Positions 1-7,976 of a stretch of DNA of 23,688 nucleotides are shown one piece after another. A program made the translations under genes and the position numbers. The stretch's first letter is position 1; each line of letters begins with the position of its first letter. The notes below the pieces were generated by a model, which saw only the letters and a program-made list of their open reading frames with translations, did no database searches and was not told where the DNA came from. This stretch comes from DASZHC01 sp035938215 (GTDB lineage: Bacteria; Verrucomicrobiota; Verrucomicrobiia; Chthoniobacterales; JAFAMB01), in the NCBI GenBank assembly GCA_035938215.1, contig DASZHC010000036.1, positions 1-23,688 on the forward strand, in the 5' to 3' direction.

Positions 1-577
1 TACGTTCGCGCGCGAGCCCGAACGGCGCAAGGTCGGCAGTGACGCCAGGGTGTCAGTGGAAGGGATCAATTACGAAGTCGACCCGGACTTGGCCGGAGAA
101 ACTGTAATACTCTGGTGGGGTATTTTCGACAACGAGCTGTACGTCGAGCATGGTGACAAGCGCTTCGGCCCCTACCCGCCGGTGGGCGGGCCAATCCCTT
201 TGTATCGCTACCGCACGTTTAAGAAAACTCCCACCCAACAACGGGCGGACCGAATCGAGGCGCTCGCCGAACGACTGGCTTTGCCTCGGGCTGCACTGGA
301 AGCCAATCCCCATGCAGCACTGCTTATCCGTAACATAGAAGTGTCCGCAACTATGTTCATGGACCCAGATCCCTTCCAGGAATTCGCCTACCCTAATGCG
401 TTGGCGGCCAAGCGGGCAATAGCCGATTACTTGGGTATTGCGCTTGCTAAGCTGCCACCGGAACAACTCGATTGGGTTAACACGCTTGTCGGCGCCACGC
501 TCAACAAAAAGCAAGTCATCGAGCAGGTGCAGGAATACTTCAGTCATCGCACAGAGAGGGATCGCTATGTTGAGTGA
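1..577 (+). CDS. Transposase C-terminal part (Mu/TnsB/TniA-like DDE family), cut by window edge
   Basis: The reading frame is open from base 2, so the gene begins left of the window and only about the last 190 residues are seen. The visible part starts with a beta-rich stretch (ARVSVEGINYEV, then ILWWGIFDNELYVEHGDKRF) of the kind found in the Mu-transposase C-terminal beta-barrel that follows the DDE core. It ends in a helical tail. No catalytic DDE residues lie within the window. The gene overlaps the next ORF by 11 bases, and that ORF is an AAA ATPase; transposase followed by ATPase is the layout of Tn7, Tn402/Tn5053, Tn552 and Mu-type elements. The role would be strand transfer at the element ends. 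The family call rests on context plus a loose domain resemblance; the exact subfamily cannot be named. Confidence 0.72.
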   Translation, partial: TFAREPERRKVGSDARVSVEGINYEVDPDLAGETVILWWGIFDNELYVEHGDKRFGPYPPVGGPIPLYRYRTFKKTPTQQRADRIEALAERLALPRAALEANPHAALLIRNIEVSATMFMDPDPFQEFAYPNALAAKRAIADYLGIALAKLPPEQLDWVNTLVGATLNKKQVIEQVQEYFSHRTERDRYVE

Positions 578-1538
578 CGTCAGAAACTACTATGGCTCCG
601 CCAGGGACTTCGGGCAGGCAGGTTACTTTGAGACCGAACATTCCGAACAAATCGTCCGGGAACTGAAACTCGAAATTAAAGCGGGAAAACTCGTCGCTTT
701 GTCTGGCATCATCGGCTCTGGGAAGAGCACGATGCTACGGCGCATTCAGGAAGCGCTTTCCCAAGACAAGGAAATCCTAGCATCTAAGTCGCTATCAGTG
801 GAAAAAGGTCAGATCAGTCTGGCCACTTTGATCATGGCGTTATTTTACGATCTGGCTACGGAGAAGGATTTCAAGATTCCCACTCAGCCCGAAAGACGCG
901 AACGCGCACTGCGCGATCTTATTCGGAAACGCCAGAAGCCGATCGCCCTGTTCATCGACGATGCGCATGATCTGCACAGCAAGACCCTTATCGGTCTTAA
1001 GCGGCTAATTGAGGTGGTTCGGGACAGCGGCGGCACGCTTTCGGTAGTGCTAGCAGGCCATCCGAAGCTGAAGAACGATCTGCGCCGACCATCGATGGAG
1101 GAGATCGGTTCGCGCGCCACAATATTCGAGTTGGAGGGCTAGGGAACCGAGAAGCGGAAGTATATCAAGTGGTTGTTGGTGCAATCGATGGTGCCGAAGA
1201 CGAAGATGGAGGGCATTATCACGGAGGACGCCTTTGCTGCGCTCAGCGAAAAGCTCTCAATCCCATTGCAGTTCGAATTTTATCTGACGCGTGCCCTTGA
1301 AGAAGCTTACAAGGTCGGCCAGAAACCGGTGGGAGCGGATATGATCGACAATGTGCTTGCCAAAGATATTAATGGGCTGGAACCAAGGCTGACCCGGGAG
1401 GGCTACAACGTCAAAGTCTTGGCAGAGCTTCTCAACGCGAAACCGCGCGAGATCAAAGAATTCCTGCGGGGCCAACTGGCGCCGGGCCGAACCCAGGAAT
1501 TGCAGAATGAACTGCTGGCCGCAGGAATTCCACTTTAG
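567..1538 (+). pseudogene. Transposition AAA ATPase (TniB/TnsC/ExeA-like) interrupted by an in-frame TAG
   Basis: The ATG at 567 has a good ribosome site (GAGAGGG, about 7 bases upstream) and overlaps the transposase stop. The protein carries a Walker A motif (GIIGSGKST, about residues 47-55) and a Walker B motif (IALFIDDAHDL, about 127-137), as in target-selecting transposition ATPases. The frame stops at a TAG at 1140-1142 (codon 192) but continues without any shift as GTEKRKYIKWLLVQ and onward to a TAG at 1536-1538. The downstream part has the helical C-terminal character expected of this family (YLTRALEEAYKVG). The intact product would be 323 residues. The simplest reading is a single nonsense mutation in a decaying element. 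A restart at GTG/TTG codons near 1173 would give only the C-terminal domain. The family assignment is firm at the level of AAA ATPase and good for a transposition helper. Confidence 0.82.
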
Positions 1539-1549
1539 CAGGCTCGTTA

Positions 1550-1713
1550 TTCTCACCGAATGTGAGCCGGCGCGGATGTTTTCAGGCTGTTCTCAAATAA
1601 TGTGGGTCCATTCTCATTTAATCTGGGCCTGAGGACCTCCTTATTCTCAAATAATTTGGGCCGAAACCGCGGATGTTGTCGGTTCGAGCCGTTTATGTTC
1701 TCAAGCCGCTACA
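1550..1713 (+). repeat. Transposon right end with an array of transposase-binding repeats
   Basis: Directly after the ATPase stop lie related 19-mers starting at 1550, 1590, 1611 and 1644. They share the form TTCTCAnnnAATnTGnGnC; the best copy is TTCTCAAATAATTTGGGCC. A shorter match begins at 1698 (TTCTCAAGCCGC). The copies at 1550 and 1644 also share a trailing CGCGGATGTTnTC (1571-1583 and 1668-1680). Read on the minus strand, the outer end would begin TGTAGCGGCTTGAGAAC, that is, TGT at 1711-1713, which fits the 5'-TGT tips of Tn7/Mu-type elements. Multiple spaced repeats just outside the ATPase gene are what these elements use as transposase sites. The exact tip is inferred, since the left end and target duplication are outside the window. 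Confidence 0.7.
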
Positions 1714-2115
1714 CGTAAGAGCCGGGCGAACGCCCCTGGTTGGCGTTCGTTCTCTTCTTGGGGGTCCGTTCTTTTCTTTGAAAGGTTGACGAAGTTCTTC
1801 AGTGCTAATCTCAAGAGTGGCATCCAGAGAGAGAATATTAATATGTCCACCGGTGCCTCGCCCGGCTGCAAGGCTTGCCTGTCGCAATATGATGTTGACC
1901 GCTGATTGAGTTTGGCGATCAGACACGATCAAATCGATCCTCAAACACGGCTTCCAGGGATTCTGAGCGGTCGTTTCATGTTGATAAAATCGACCGAGAT
2001 TCTCCAGACCGCTAACCTCTGTCATGGTAAGTCGCCCGTCAATTCCTGCTTCCGCGAGGTGGAGCTTGATCGAGTCCAGGGCTGCTGGATCAATAATAGC
2101 TTCGATCTTTTTCAT
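1693..2115 (-). CDS. Divergent PII-like (GlnB/GlnK family) protein
   Basis: The 140-residue product starts MKKIEAIIDPAALDSIKLHL, a clear PII N-terminus, and keeps the following TMTEVSGL strand. PII proteins are trimeric signal proteins of nitrogen and carbon status. This one departs from the family at the functional sites. The T-loop has no counterpart of the modified tyrosine (the usual RGAEYVVDF region reads TAQNPWKP), the GKIGDGKI nucleotide loop reads GRGTGGHI, and the RIRTGE arginines are replaced by EISTEE. The ATG at 2115 was chosen because it gives the family start; the open frame extends upstream to 2253 without similarity. The usual length is about 112. The extra basic, proline-rich tail, and in particular the last six or seven residues, run into the transposon end. 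It is probably a non-canonical PII-like protein, or one losing function. Confidence 0.72.
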   Translation of the reverse strand: MKKIEAIIDPAALDSIKLHLAEAGIDGRLTMTEVSGLENLGRFYQHETTAQNPWKPCLRIDLIVSDRQTQSAVNIILRQASLAAGRGTGGHINILSLDATLEISTEELRQPFKEKNGPPRRERTPTRGVRPALTCSGLRT

Positions 2116-2287
2116 AGAAAAATAGCAACAAACCCGTGGATTTGAGCCATGGGATGAAAGACGCTTTGAAGGTTGGTCGTACGAGTTAACGTGCTTGTGC
2201 ACCGTCTCATAAATCCCTTGGTTTTCGCCGCAGCTCAGTTGGCTGTTTTCCAAAGAGCGAGCGAAGCGCCGCTATCTGAATCATAAC
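2116..2287. other. Upstream region of the PII-like gene
   Basis: This stretch holds no convincing gene. It would contain the promoter for the PII-like gene on the minus strand. I see no strong Shine-Dalgarno sequence before the ATG at 2115. The minus frame remains open here but shows no family similarity. Confidence 0.3.
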
Positions 2288-2729
2288 GACTAACATTTTT
2301 GAACCGCGAATTAGCCCCTGTGATTTTGCCAATCGATCACGCGGCTACCCTTTTTCAAGGGGAACGTGTATTCGCCGTTACCGGTCGTGCAACTCTTTTA
2401 CAGCGCGAACACTAATCCGCGTGGTTGATGCCTAACTGGCTGCTAACAGCTATGTCAGGGCAACCAGCGAACGATTGCCCCGACCACCAAGAGGAAGGCC
2501 GCCCAAACGCTGAACTCGCCCCGGTGTGCACGGCAAAAACCGTCACGCGATGTGGTGTTAATCTTGGCCCAATCTTTACCGAACGTGGGAACTTCTTTGC
2601 AAATAGTTTTCATGCGGTAATCATCCCTCCGCAAACGCTAAAGCGCTCGCCGCGATTTGGCGGAAATGAACCTTTCCTTGGCCGGCTGGTCCCATCGGGA
2701 TCAGCCGAGCGATGACACGCCAACGGTTG
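2288..2729. repeat. 441-bp-class direct repeat, copy A
   Basis: This segment matches 8708-9148 in the same orientation over its full length at roughly 90 percent identity by eye, with a few compensating one-base indels. It begins at CTAACATTTTTGAA and ends at ACACGCCAACGGTTG. Beyond both edges the two copies differ completely. It contains a small minus-strand ORF with an upstream leader. The last nine bases, CAACGGTTG, are palindromic around the central G. I see no terminal inverted repeat and no transposase. The right edge touches the broken 3' end of a pckA remnant. Confidence 0.85.
2455..2613 (-). CDS. Small single-pass membrane protein, repeat copy A
   Basis: This is a 52-residue ORF starting MKTICKEVPTFGKDWAKI and ending with a hydrophobic helix, FSVWAAFLLVVGAIVRWLP, likely a single membrane segment at the C-terminus. 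A GGAGG lies 12 bases before the ATG, somewhat far. A homologous ORF lies in the second repeat copy at 8863-9033. By eye the two coding parts differ by about five silent and six replacement changes, so purifying selection is not evident. I do not recognise the family. It could be a real small membrane protein or a by-product of the repeat. Confidence 0.45.
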   Translation of the reverse strand: MKTICKEVPTFGKDWAKINTTSRDGFCRAHRGEFSVWAAFLLVVGAIVRWLP

Positions 2730-2736
2730 ATCGCCA

Positions 2737-3385
2737 TTAAAGACCTGAAAGGGCGCCCAGGTAGTTCATTACGGTGAACACGCCCTTCTTCATCTCACCG
2801 GCGTATTCTGTGCCAAGTATGACGAATTGTTTGTCTTCGAAGCTCAAGTCGACGGTGGTCTTCGAGCCCATGCCCGAAGTGAACCGATTGGCCGGAAACG
2901 CCCCAGCGTTGTAGATGATCAAGTCGGGATCGCCGAAGTTTTCCAACTCATGCTTCGTTGGCCGGATGAGCATGGTATGCCATGAAGAGCGCGTGATATG
3001 GCCGCGAACAAAATCACGCGAACCTTGATGCGATATTTTGGGTCCCACCCCGCGAAACCGTCGAAGCAGTAAAGGCGGTCGCGGGTGTTAAGGTAATCGC
3101 GGGCGCGCTCGCGGATGATGGCGAATGTGTGCGGATCGAGCGGGATGTTGACTGGACCCACCAGATATCGTTTTCGGAGTTTTCGGAGGCACCTTCTTTG
3201 ACGACGCGCTTGTCCTTGGGCGAACGCCCGGTCTTGACTCCGGAATATGCGACGAGCGCGCCATTCTCAGCAATATGGGCATCTTTCTCGTAAAGGATGG
3301 CATGCTCGTAAAGCGCGCTGGGCGGGAGGTTTCGGTGGATATCACTAACAGTGATTTCGTGTTGCTTCAGGGTAAACGAGCTCAT
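2737..3385 (-). pseudogene. pckA: ATP-dependent phosphoenolpyruvate carboxykinase, N-terminal remnant
   Basis: Three minus-strand frames together cover the first roughly 215 residues of ATP-type PEP carboxykinase, the gluconeogenic enzyme that turns oxaloacetate and ATP into PEP. Recognisable pieces in order are TGRSPKDKRVVKEG, the WWGPVN/IPLDPHTF stretch, YCFDGFAGWDPKYRIKVRVI, TMLIRPTKHELENFG, and GTEYAGEMKKGVFTVMNYL. The frame changes near 3150 and again near 3000, so at least two frameshifts are present. The remnant ends just after MNYL, before the kinase P-loop that the family needs for catalysis (GLSGTGKT in homologues), and abuts direct-repeat copy A. It cannot encode an active enzyme. 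The start ATG at 3385 is preceded by GAGATAAT-like sequence with no strong ribosome site. Confidence 0.9.
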
Positions 3386-4010
3386 ATTATCTCGTCCTGG
3401 ATAAGTTCGAATGAGGTGTCGGGGGACTCTTTAAGCCTAGCGCTGAGCGCAGCGACAAGCCAGTTAAATCAGACCAGTGCGTCGTGCGAAATTTCTGCCG
3501 CGTCGTGCGCGATATAGCCGGTGCCATCTTTAATTTGATGCCGGCAGCTGGTGCCCGGCGCAGGGATGATTGTGTCAGCCTTTCTCACCTTTCGGTCGCG
3601 CTATCAATTACCTGGCGAGAGCGTGCGATCGAAGCAGCGGCTGCCGGCGCGACGCCAGCCATCAGCGCGACACACGTTCAAGCGTTTGAGTCGAATATGG
3701 AGTTATGGCAAAGAAAAGCAAAAAGCGGTTTGGCTTGGTCAATGGGTGGGTGGTTTGCGGCTGGCGATACGGACTAAAGTACGGGCCAAGAGAAAGAAAA
3801 TGAAAATAGTTTTTGAGAATCTGTTACCTGAACAGAGAACGCGCGGAAACGATGCCTTTGTTAAGGACGATGGCTTTCCAACAAAGGCCGAAAGAAATTC
3901 TGATCCCGCTTGATCAGGACAGGTCAGTCGAATATATGGCGGCCCTTATCCGGCATTTTGGCTTGGCGCCATTACAAACTGTGAGCAGATCGATCTAGGG
4001 TACAATTTTT
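3386..4010. other. Gene-poor stretch upstream of the AAE-type transporter
   Basis: There are about 625 bases with no recognisable gene. Open frames here (for example 3484-3777 and 3852-3998, plus strand) show no family similarity. The short frame ending at 3998 reads PKEILIPLDQDRSVEYM, faintly like the beginning of a universal stress protein, but it is too short to call. The region must hold the promoter of the transporter gene on the right and the former promoter of pckA on the left. Confidence 0.4.
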
Positions 4011-5681
4011 ATGTTCCAATGGATGGAGGTTCTAGCACAAGGTCCAGTGGCGAAGGCTGTCTTAGCGCTTAGCATAGTTGCAGCGGTCGGGCTGGTACTT
4101 GGGAGTTTTGGGGTCCGAGGCGTTCGCCTGGGCGCGGCAGGCGTCTTGTTTGCAGGGATTTTCTTGGGGCAGCTTGGCATGCATATCGACGAACGCATTC
4201 TGGAGTTCGTTCGAGACTTTGGTCTTTTGTTGTTTGTTTATACGGTTGGGCTCCACGTAGGGCCCGGCTTCTTCTCATCGCTGAAGCAGAAGGGTCTTCA
4301 GCTTAATGCCCTGGGCGCTATTGTGGTCTTGCTTGGTGGACTGATCGTAGCGGGCTTTCGGTTTCTTTTTCACTTCTCAGTGCCGGTTATCGGCGGCTTG
4401 TTCGCCGGGGCTACTACAAATACACCCAGCTTGGCGGCGGCACAGGCCGCGCTTCAAAACATTCCAGGCTCAAATCCAGCTTCTGGCGACTTTCTTGGCA
4501 TGGCCTATGCCGTCGCTTATCCATTCGGCATAGTCGGCATAATCCTGACAATGTTGTTGGTACGCAATGTCTTTTCCATCAATGTTGATGCCGAGGCAAG
4601 AAATGTAGAGCTTTCGCTCAAATCCAGTGAGCGCACGCCCGATTTTATCGATCTGGAAGTCACCAATCCGAACGTGGATGGTATGGCATTGCGAGATCTG
4701 CCCGTTGCCGCGGAAGCAGGAGTCGTGTTCTCGCGCCTACTCCGAAATGGCACGGTCACGGTACCGGAAGATAATTCTCTGATCCGACTTGGCGACAGTC
4801 TTCGATTGGTAGGTCCAAAAGCGAAGATTGTTGAGTTCGAGCCGATCATTGGACGAAAAAGTTCAATCGATATAAAGAGCGTTCCGAGTGAGTTGGAGAC
4901 GGACCATCTATACGTCACAAAGAGCGACGTCCTGGGTAAAAGCCTGGGGGAGCTTAATCTGGAACGCACTTACGGCGCGATCGTAACGCGTGTCACGCGG
5001 GCGGACGTCGAGTTCGCAGCGAATGATCACGTGCGTCTTCAATTCGGAGATTTTCTTTTTGTTGTGGGGTCAAAGGATGGGGTGGGACAGGTGGGAGAAC
5101 TCTTGGGCAATAAGCCCAAAGCCCTGGATCGTCCGCATGTTCTGCCGGTGTTCGTCGGGATCTTACTCGGGGTGATTCTTGGCAGCTTGCCGATCGTCTT
5201 ACCCGGGATGCCTGCTCCCGTAAGGTTAGGGTTGGCGGGGGGGCCGCTGATTATTGCTCTGCTAGTAAGTCGGATGGGCAGGCTTGGACCTCTCATCTGG
5301 TACCTGTCCCCAGGGGCAAACCTGGCTCTACGAGAGATAGGCATCGTCTTGTTTCTTGCCTGTGTGGGGCTGAAATCCGGCAGCCGCTTTCTTGAGGTCC
5401 TGATGTCGGGGAGCGGTTTTTACTGGATGGCAGCCGGCGCGGTCCTCACGTTTCTACCGCTAGTGATTGTTGGAGTGCTGGGCAGAAAAGTATTCAAACT
5501 CGATTATCCAACACTTTGTGGAGTTCTGGCCGGCAGTATGACCGACCCGCCGGCGCTAGCTTTCGCAACCAGTATTACAAAGTCTGATCAGCCGCTTGTC
5601 GCCTATGCAGCGGTCTATCCAATGGTAATGATTTTACGCGTGTTCGTCGTGCAGATCTTGGTTTTGATGTTGCCAATGTGA
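4011..5681 (+). CDS. AAE-family transporter with two TrkA-C domains (AspT/YidE/YbjL type)
   Basis: The 556-residue membrane protein has two halves of about five or six membrane helices each (residues about 15-190 and 375-556), flanking a soluble centre of about 180 residues. The centre contains two tandem TrkA-C (RCK-C) ligand-binding domains (for example VPEDNSLIRLGDSLRLVG and RLQFGDFLFVVGS). The duplicated helix pairs carry the family-type repeats GGLFAGATTNTPSLAAAQ and CGVLAGSMTDPPALAFA. The family includes the aspartate:alanine exchanger AspT, whose exchange generates proton motive force, but most members have no known substrate. The start ATG has a weak AGGG ten bases upstream. It lies alone, plus strand, between pseudogene-rich stretches, and it is itself intact. 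The family is certain; the substrate is not predictable from sequence. Confidence 0.9.
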   Translation: MFQWMEVLAQGPVAKAVLALSIVAAVGLVLGSFGVRGVRLGAAGVLFAGIFLGQLGMHIDERILEFVRDFGLLLFVYTVGLHVGPGFFSSLKQKGLQLNALGAIVVLLGGLIVAGFRFLFHFSVPVIGGLFAGATTNTPSLAAAQAALQNIPGSNPASGDFLGMAYAVAYPFGIVGIILTMLLVRNVFSINVDAEARNVELSLKSSERTPDFIDLEVTNPNVDGMALRDLPVAAEAGVVFSRLLRNGTVTVPEDNSLIRLGDSLRLVGPKAKIVEFEPIIGRKSSIDIKSVPSELETDHLYVTKSDVLGKSLGELNLERTYGAIVTRVTRADVEFAANDHVRLQFGDFLFVVGSKDGVGQVGELLGNKPKALDRPHVLPVFVGILLGVILGSLPIVLPGMPAPVRLGLAGGPLIIALLVSRMGRLGPLIWYLSPGANLALREIGIVLFLACVGLKSGSRFLEVLMSGSGFYWMAAGAVLTFLPLVIVGVLGRKVFKLDYPTLCGVLAGSMTDPPALAFATSITKSDQPLVAYAAVYPMVMILRVFVVQILVLMLPM

Positions 5682-6375
5682 TGTCTGACATGCAAGCCGG
5701 CCGATCCACGGACAACGCGTGACAAACATTTCCCCGTGGATAAGAGGAAGACGCAAGCGGGTTTAGGGACTTTAAACTCACCGAAAACGAAATTGGCGAG
5801 GGCGAGCGGAGTTCGTTTTAGAATCTGTGATCCGCACCCGATGCTCGCTCAGCAAACTTCCAGTTTCCGTTGCGATCCGGACGTTCAAGGTTTGCAGGTC
5901 GTTTCGAAGCTCCTCTGCAAGCCGGGCAGCCGCAGCCCATTGTGTCTTCATCCAATCCACCAGAGAACTTCTTAACAAATCCGCCTGAATCCCAAACTGT
6001 TTGCTTTGGGCAATCTGCTATTCAAAATTCCGAGTTCGGCAAGAGGAATGGCACTAGTGAAATCCTAGCTTTATAAACAACTTGAAGAAAGGGTCGATGC
6101 GAACGGAACCAAGTCAATTAATAAAATTCTTAGGATGATTTTTCGCCTCGACAAGTGAAGATGAGACCCGCTACATCCCCTAACGGCGATAGTCGGCGGC
6201 CTGCCGTGCATGGCTCGCACCGGGCAATCCATTCAGAATCGGAAGCAGTGGCTGTGTCTGCGGCGCCGTGTTGTGTATAAAGCATAGGGCTTTAACCGAG
6301 TTTCAACAGGCGGGAACTACCACCTCCGGCGACGGACCTGCAACTGAAAGGGACGCCGGAAAGCGCGGCTCTCTG
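5682..6375. other. Gene-poor stretch with a possible helical remnant on the minus strand
   Basis: There are almost 700 bases without a clear gene. On the minus strand a frame open from about 6030 down to 5778 reads KQFGIQADLLRSSLVDWMKT, then WAAAARLAEELRNDLQTLNV. The composition is alpha-helical or coiled-coil, begins after a stop and lacks a good start, so it may be a fragment of a larger gene. The remainder (6060-6375) shows no recognisable feature. The region between 5682 and 5777 could terminate the transporter transcript, but I see no clear hairpin with a T-run. Confidence 0.3.
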
Positions 6376-7386
6376 TCAGGCTCGCACTTGGTTCCGACAG
6401 GTGCCGGTGCTTGCAAATTCAACGAAATTCTCAAGTGTCGTTTGGGCGATGTGTTGGAGAGCCTCTCTTGTGAGAAAGCCCTGATGCCCCGTGATTACCA
6501 CGTTAGGAAAGGTAAGCAATCGAGAAAAAACGTCATCCGAAATGACCTCCAGTGAAAAGTCTTCGAAAAACAATTCGGTTTCCTCTTCGTAAACGTCCAG
6601 GCCGAGATAGCCGATTTTAGCGGTTTTCACGGCGCCGATGACCGCTTGCGTATCGACCAGCCCGCCGCGGCTGGTGTTGATGAGCATCACTCCCTTTTTC
6701 ATTAGAGCAATGGTTTGCTCATTGATCAAATGGACGGTTGCAGGGACCAGGGGAGCGTGCAATGACACGACATCGGAGTTCGCCAAAACTTCGGCGAGAC
6801 TAAAATACTCTACACCTAGATCTCGGCACTCCTGGTTCGGCTCGAGATCATATCCGAGCAATTTACATCCGAAACCCGGCTCCAGTATTTTGGCGACCGC
6901 CTTGCCGATGCGGCCGGTGCCGATCAAACCAACTATCTTGCCGTGGAGGTTGAATCCGACCAAGCCTTCTAAAGAAAAGTTTCCTTCCCGGACCTGGCGG
7001 TAGGCCCGATAGATTTTCCGATTAAGAGCCAGAATGAGTGCCACGGTATGTTCGGCGACTGCCTCAGGGGAATAGGCGGGGACCCGGACGACAGGAATTC
7101 CAAGTTCGCCGGCGGCGATAAGATCAACGTTATTGTAACCAGCGCAACGAAGCGCTACCAATCTCGTCCCGCCGCTTTTTAGGGTTTTCAGAGCCGTCCT
7201 GTCGAGCTGATCGTTCACGAAGCAACAAACTGCATCATAGCCTTTGGCCAGATGAAGAGTCTCTGGTTGGAGATGAACGTCATAGAAAAAGAAATTGAAA
7301 GCTGCGCTGAATGAAGCGGCTGCTTCCGCCGCTGCAGAAAGAAACTCGCGATCGTAGGAACGCGTACTGAACACCGCTATTTTCAT
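6376..7386 (-). CDS. ldhA: D-2-hydroxyacid dehydrogenase, D-lactate dehydrogenase type
   Basis: The 336-residue protein has the full layout of NAD-dependent D-2-hydroxyacid dehydrogenases. A catalytic domain at the ends holds an inserted Rossmann domain with the nucleotide motif GLIGTGRIGKA (about residues 153-163). The catalytic Arg is in INTSRGGLVD (R240), the acidic partner in LDVYEEE (about 267-269), and the catalytic His in ITGHQGF (H301). The N-terminus MKIAVFSTRSYDREFL and the CAGYNNVDL block match the LdhA subgroup that reduces pyruvate to D-lactate during fermentation. The length is normal (about 330). The ATG at 7386 has no strong ribosome site. The gene faces away from a broken flavoprotein on the plus strand, whose remnant begins within about 20 bases of this start, so its promoter must lie inside that remnant. 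The subgroup is confident; other 2-keto acids are possible substrates. Confidence 0.93.
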   Translation of the reverse strand: MKIAVFSTRSYDREFLSAAAEAAASFSAAFNFFFYDVHLQPETLHLAKGYDAVCCFVNDQLDRTALKTLKSGGTRLVALRCAGYNNVDLIAAGELGIPVVRVPAYSPEAVAEHTVALILALNRKIYRAYRQVREGNFSLEGLVGFNLHGKIVGLIGTGRIGKAVAKILEPGFGCKLLGYDLEPNQECRDLGVEYFSLAEVLANSDVVSLHAPLVPATVHLINEQTIALMKKGVMLINTSRGGLVDTQAVIGAVKTAKIGYLGLDVYEEETELFFEDFSLEVISDDVFSRLLTFPNVVITGHQGFLTREALQHIAQTTLENFVEFASTGTCRNQVRA

Positions 7387-7915
7387 TTTTTCGTGATCAT
7401 CTAAGATTGTTCGTTTTCGACAAGCACGAGTTGCACCGCGGGATCCGGATTACCGGCGAATTTGAGCAGCAGCAGGAAATCGAAGCGGACTACGTCGCCC
7501 TGGCAATGGGAGCGTGTCCGGATTATGTCGGCTCCCAGAATTCACGGATCATCAACAGCGACGAACTCCTGGAGAGAATTCATCCGCCGGCCCATCTTTC
7601 TATTGTCAGCGGAGGATATGTCGGTTGCGAGTTTGCCGCTATTTATCGCGGATTTGGCTGCCAGGTGACCTTGGCGGAAAAGGGGAACGACTACCTCCGA
7701 ACTGCGATGAAAGTGTTGGAGCTCACATTGCTCAGCAACTTACTGCTGACGGAGCGGAGCCGATTCTGGGCCGGCAATTTCTCGTCTACGATTTACCGAT
7801 GGAAGGAGGGTGGCCAATCATTGCCAAGGCCGATGGAACCGAGATTTCGCCGGATCTGGTCATGGTTGCCACGGGCTTCGCCGCAGGGTGGGTTGGCTGT
7901 TCTTCAAGGCGCGAG
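7387..7915 (+). pseudogene. Flavoprotein disulfide-reductase-like gene, middle fragment with frameshift
   Basis: The translation aligns by eye with the two intact oxidoreductases of this window from about residue 115 to about residue 265. It shows EADYVALAMGACPDYVG, then NSDELLERIHPPAHLSIVSG, then GYVGCEFAAIYRGFGCQVTL, the NAD-binding Rossmann motif. A frameshift near 7680-7690 moves the reading from frame 3 to frame 2, where it continues with CDESVGAHIAQQLTADGAEP and SPDLVMVATGFAAG. The FAD-binding N-terminus (with the cysteine region) and the C-terminal dimerisation domain are both missing. The missing N-terminus would fall exactly where the D-lactate dehydrogenase gene begins on the other strand, which suggests a rearrangement joint near 7387-7410. 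It is not functional. Confidence 0.85.
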
Positions 7916-7976
7916 CAAAGCGGCGCTATTTGTATTCCATCAACGCGCCGTAAACTGAACACGCGACGGGTCGCAC

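Noticed and set aside
1140..1142. Programmed recoding (readthrough) of TAG in the ATPase
   Set aside because: No stem-loop or known recoding signal is visible after the stop. A nonsense mutation in a decaying element is simpler.
1676..1692. tRNA T-arm-like sequence GGTTCGAGCC
   Set aside because: The pairing needed for a T-stem, acceptor stem and anticodon arm is absent, and the site lies inside the transposon end.
2288..2729. Integron attC-type recombination site in the repeat
   Set aside because: Short CTAAC and GTTG pieces occur, but the paired core sites with the needed spacing and folding are not there.
3484..3777. 97-codon plus-strand frame in the gene-poor stretch
   Set aside because: Its composition resembles non-coding GC-rich DNA, with no motif and no ribosome site.
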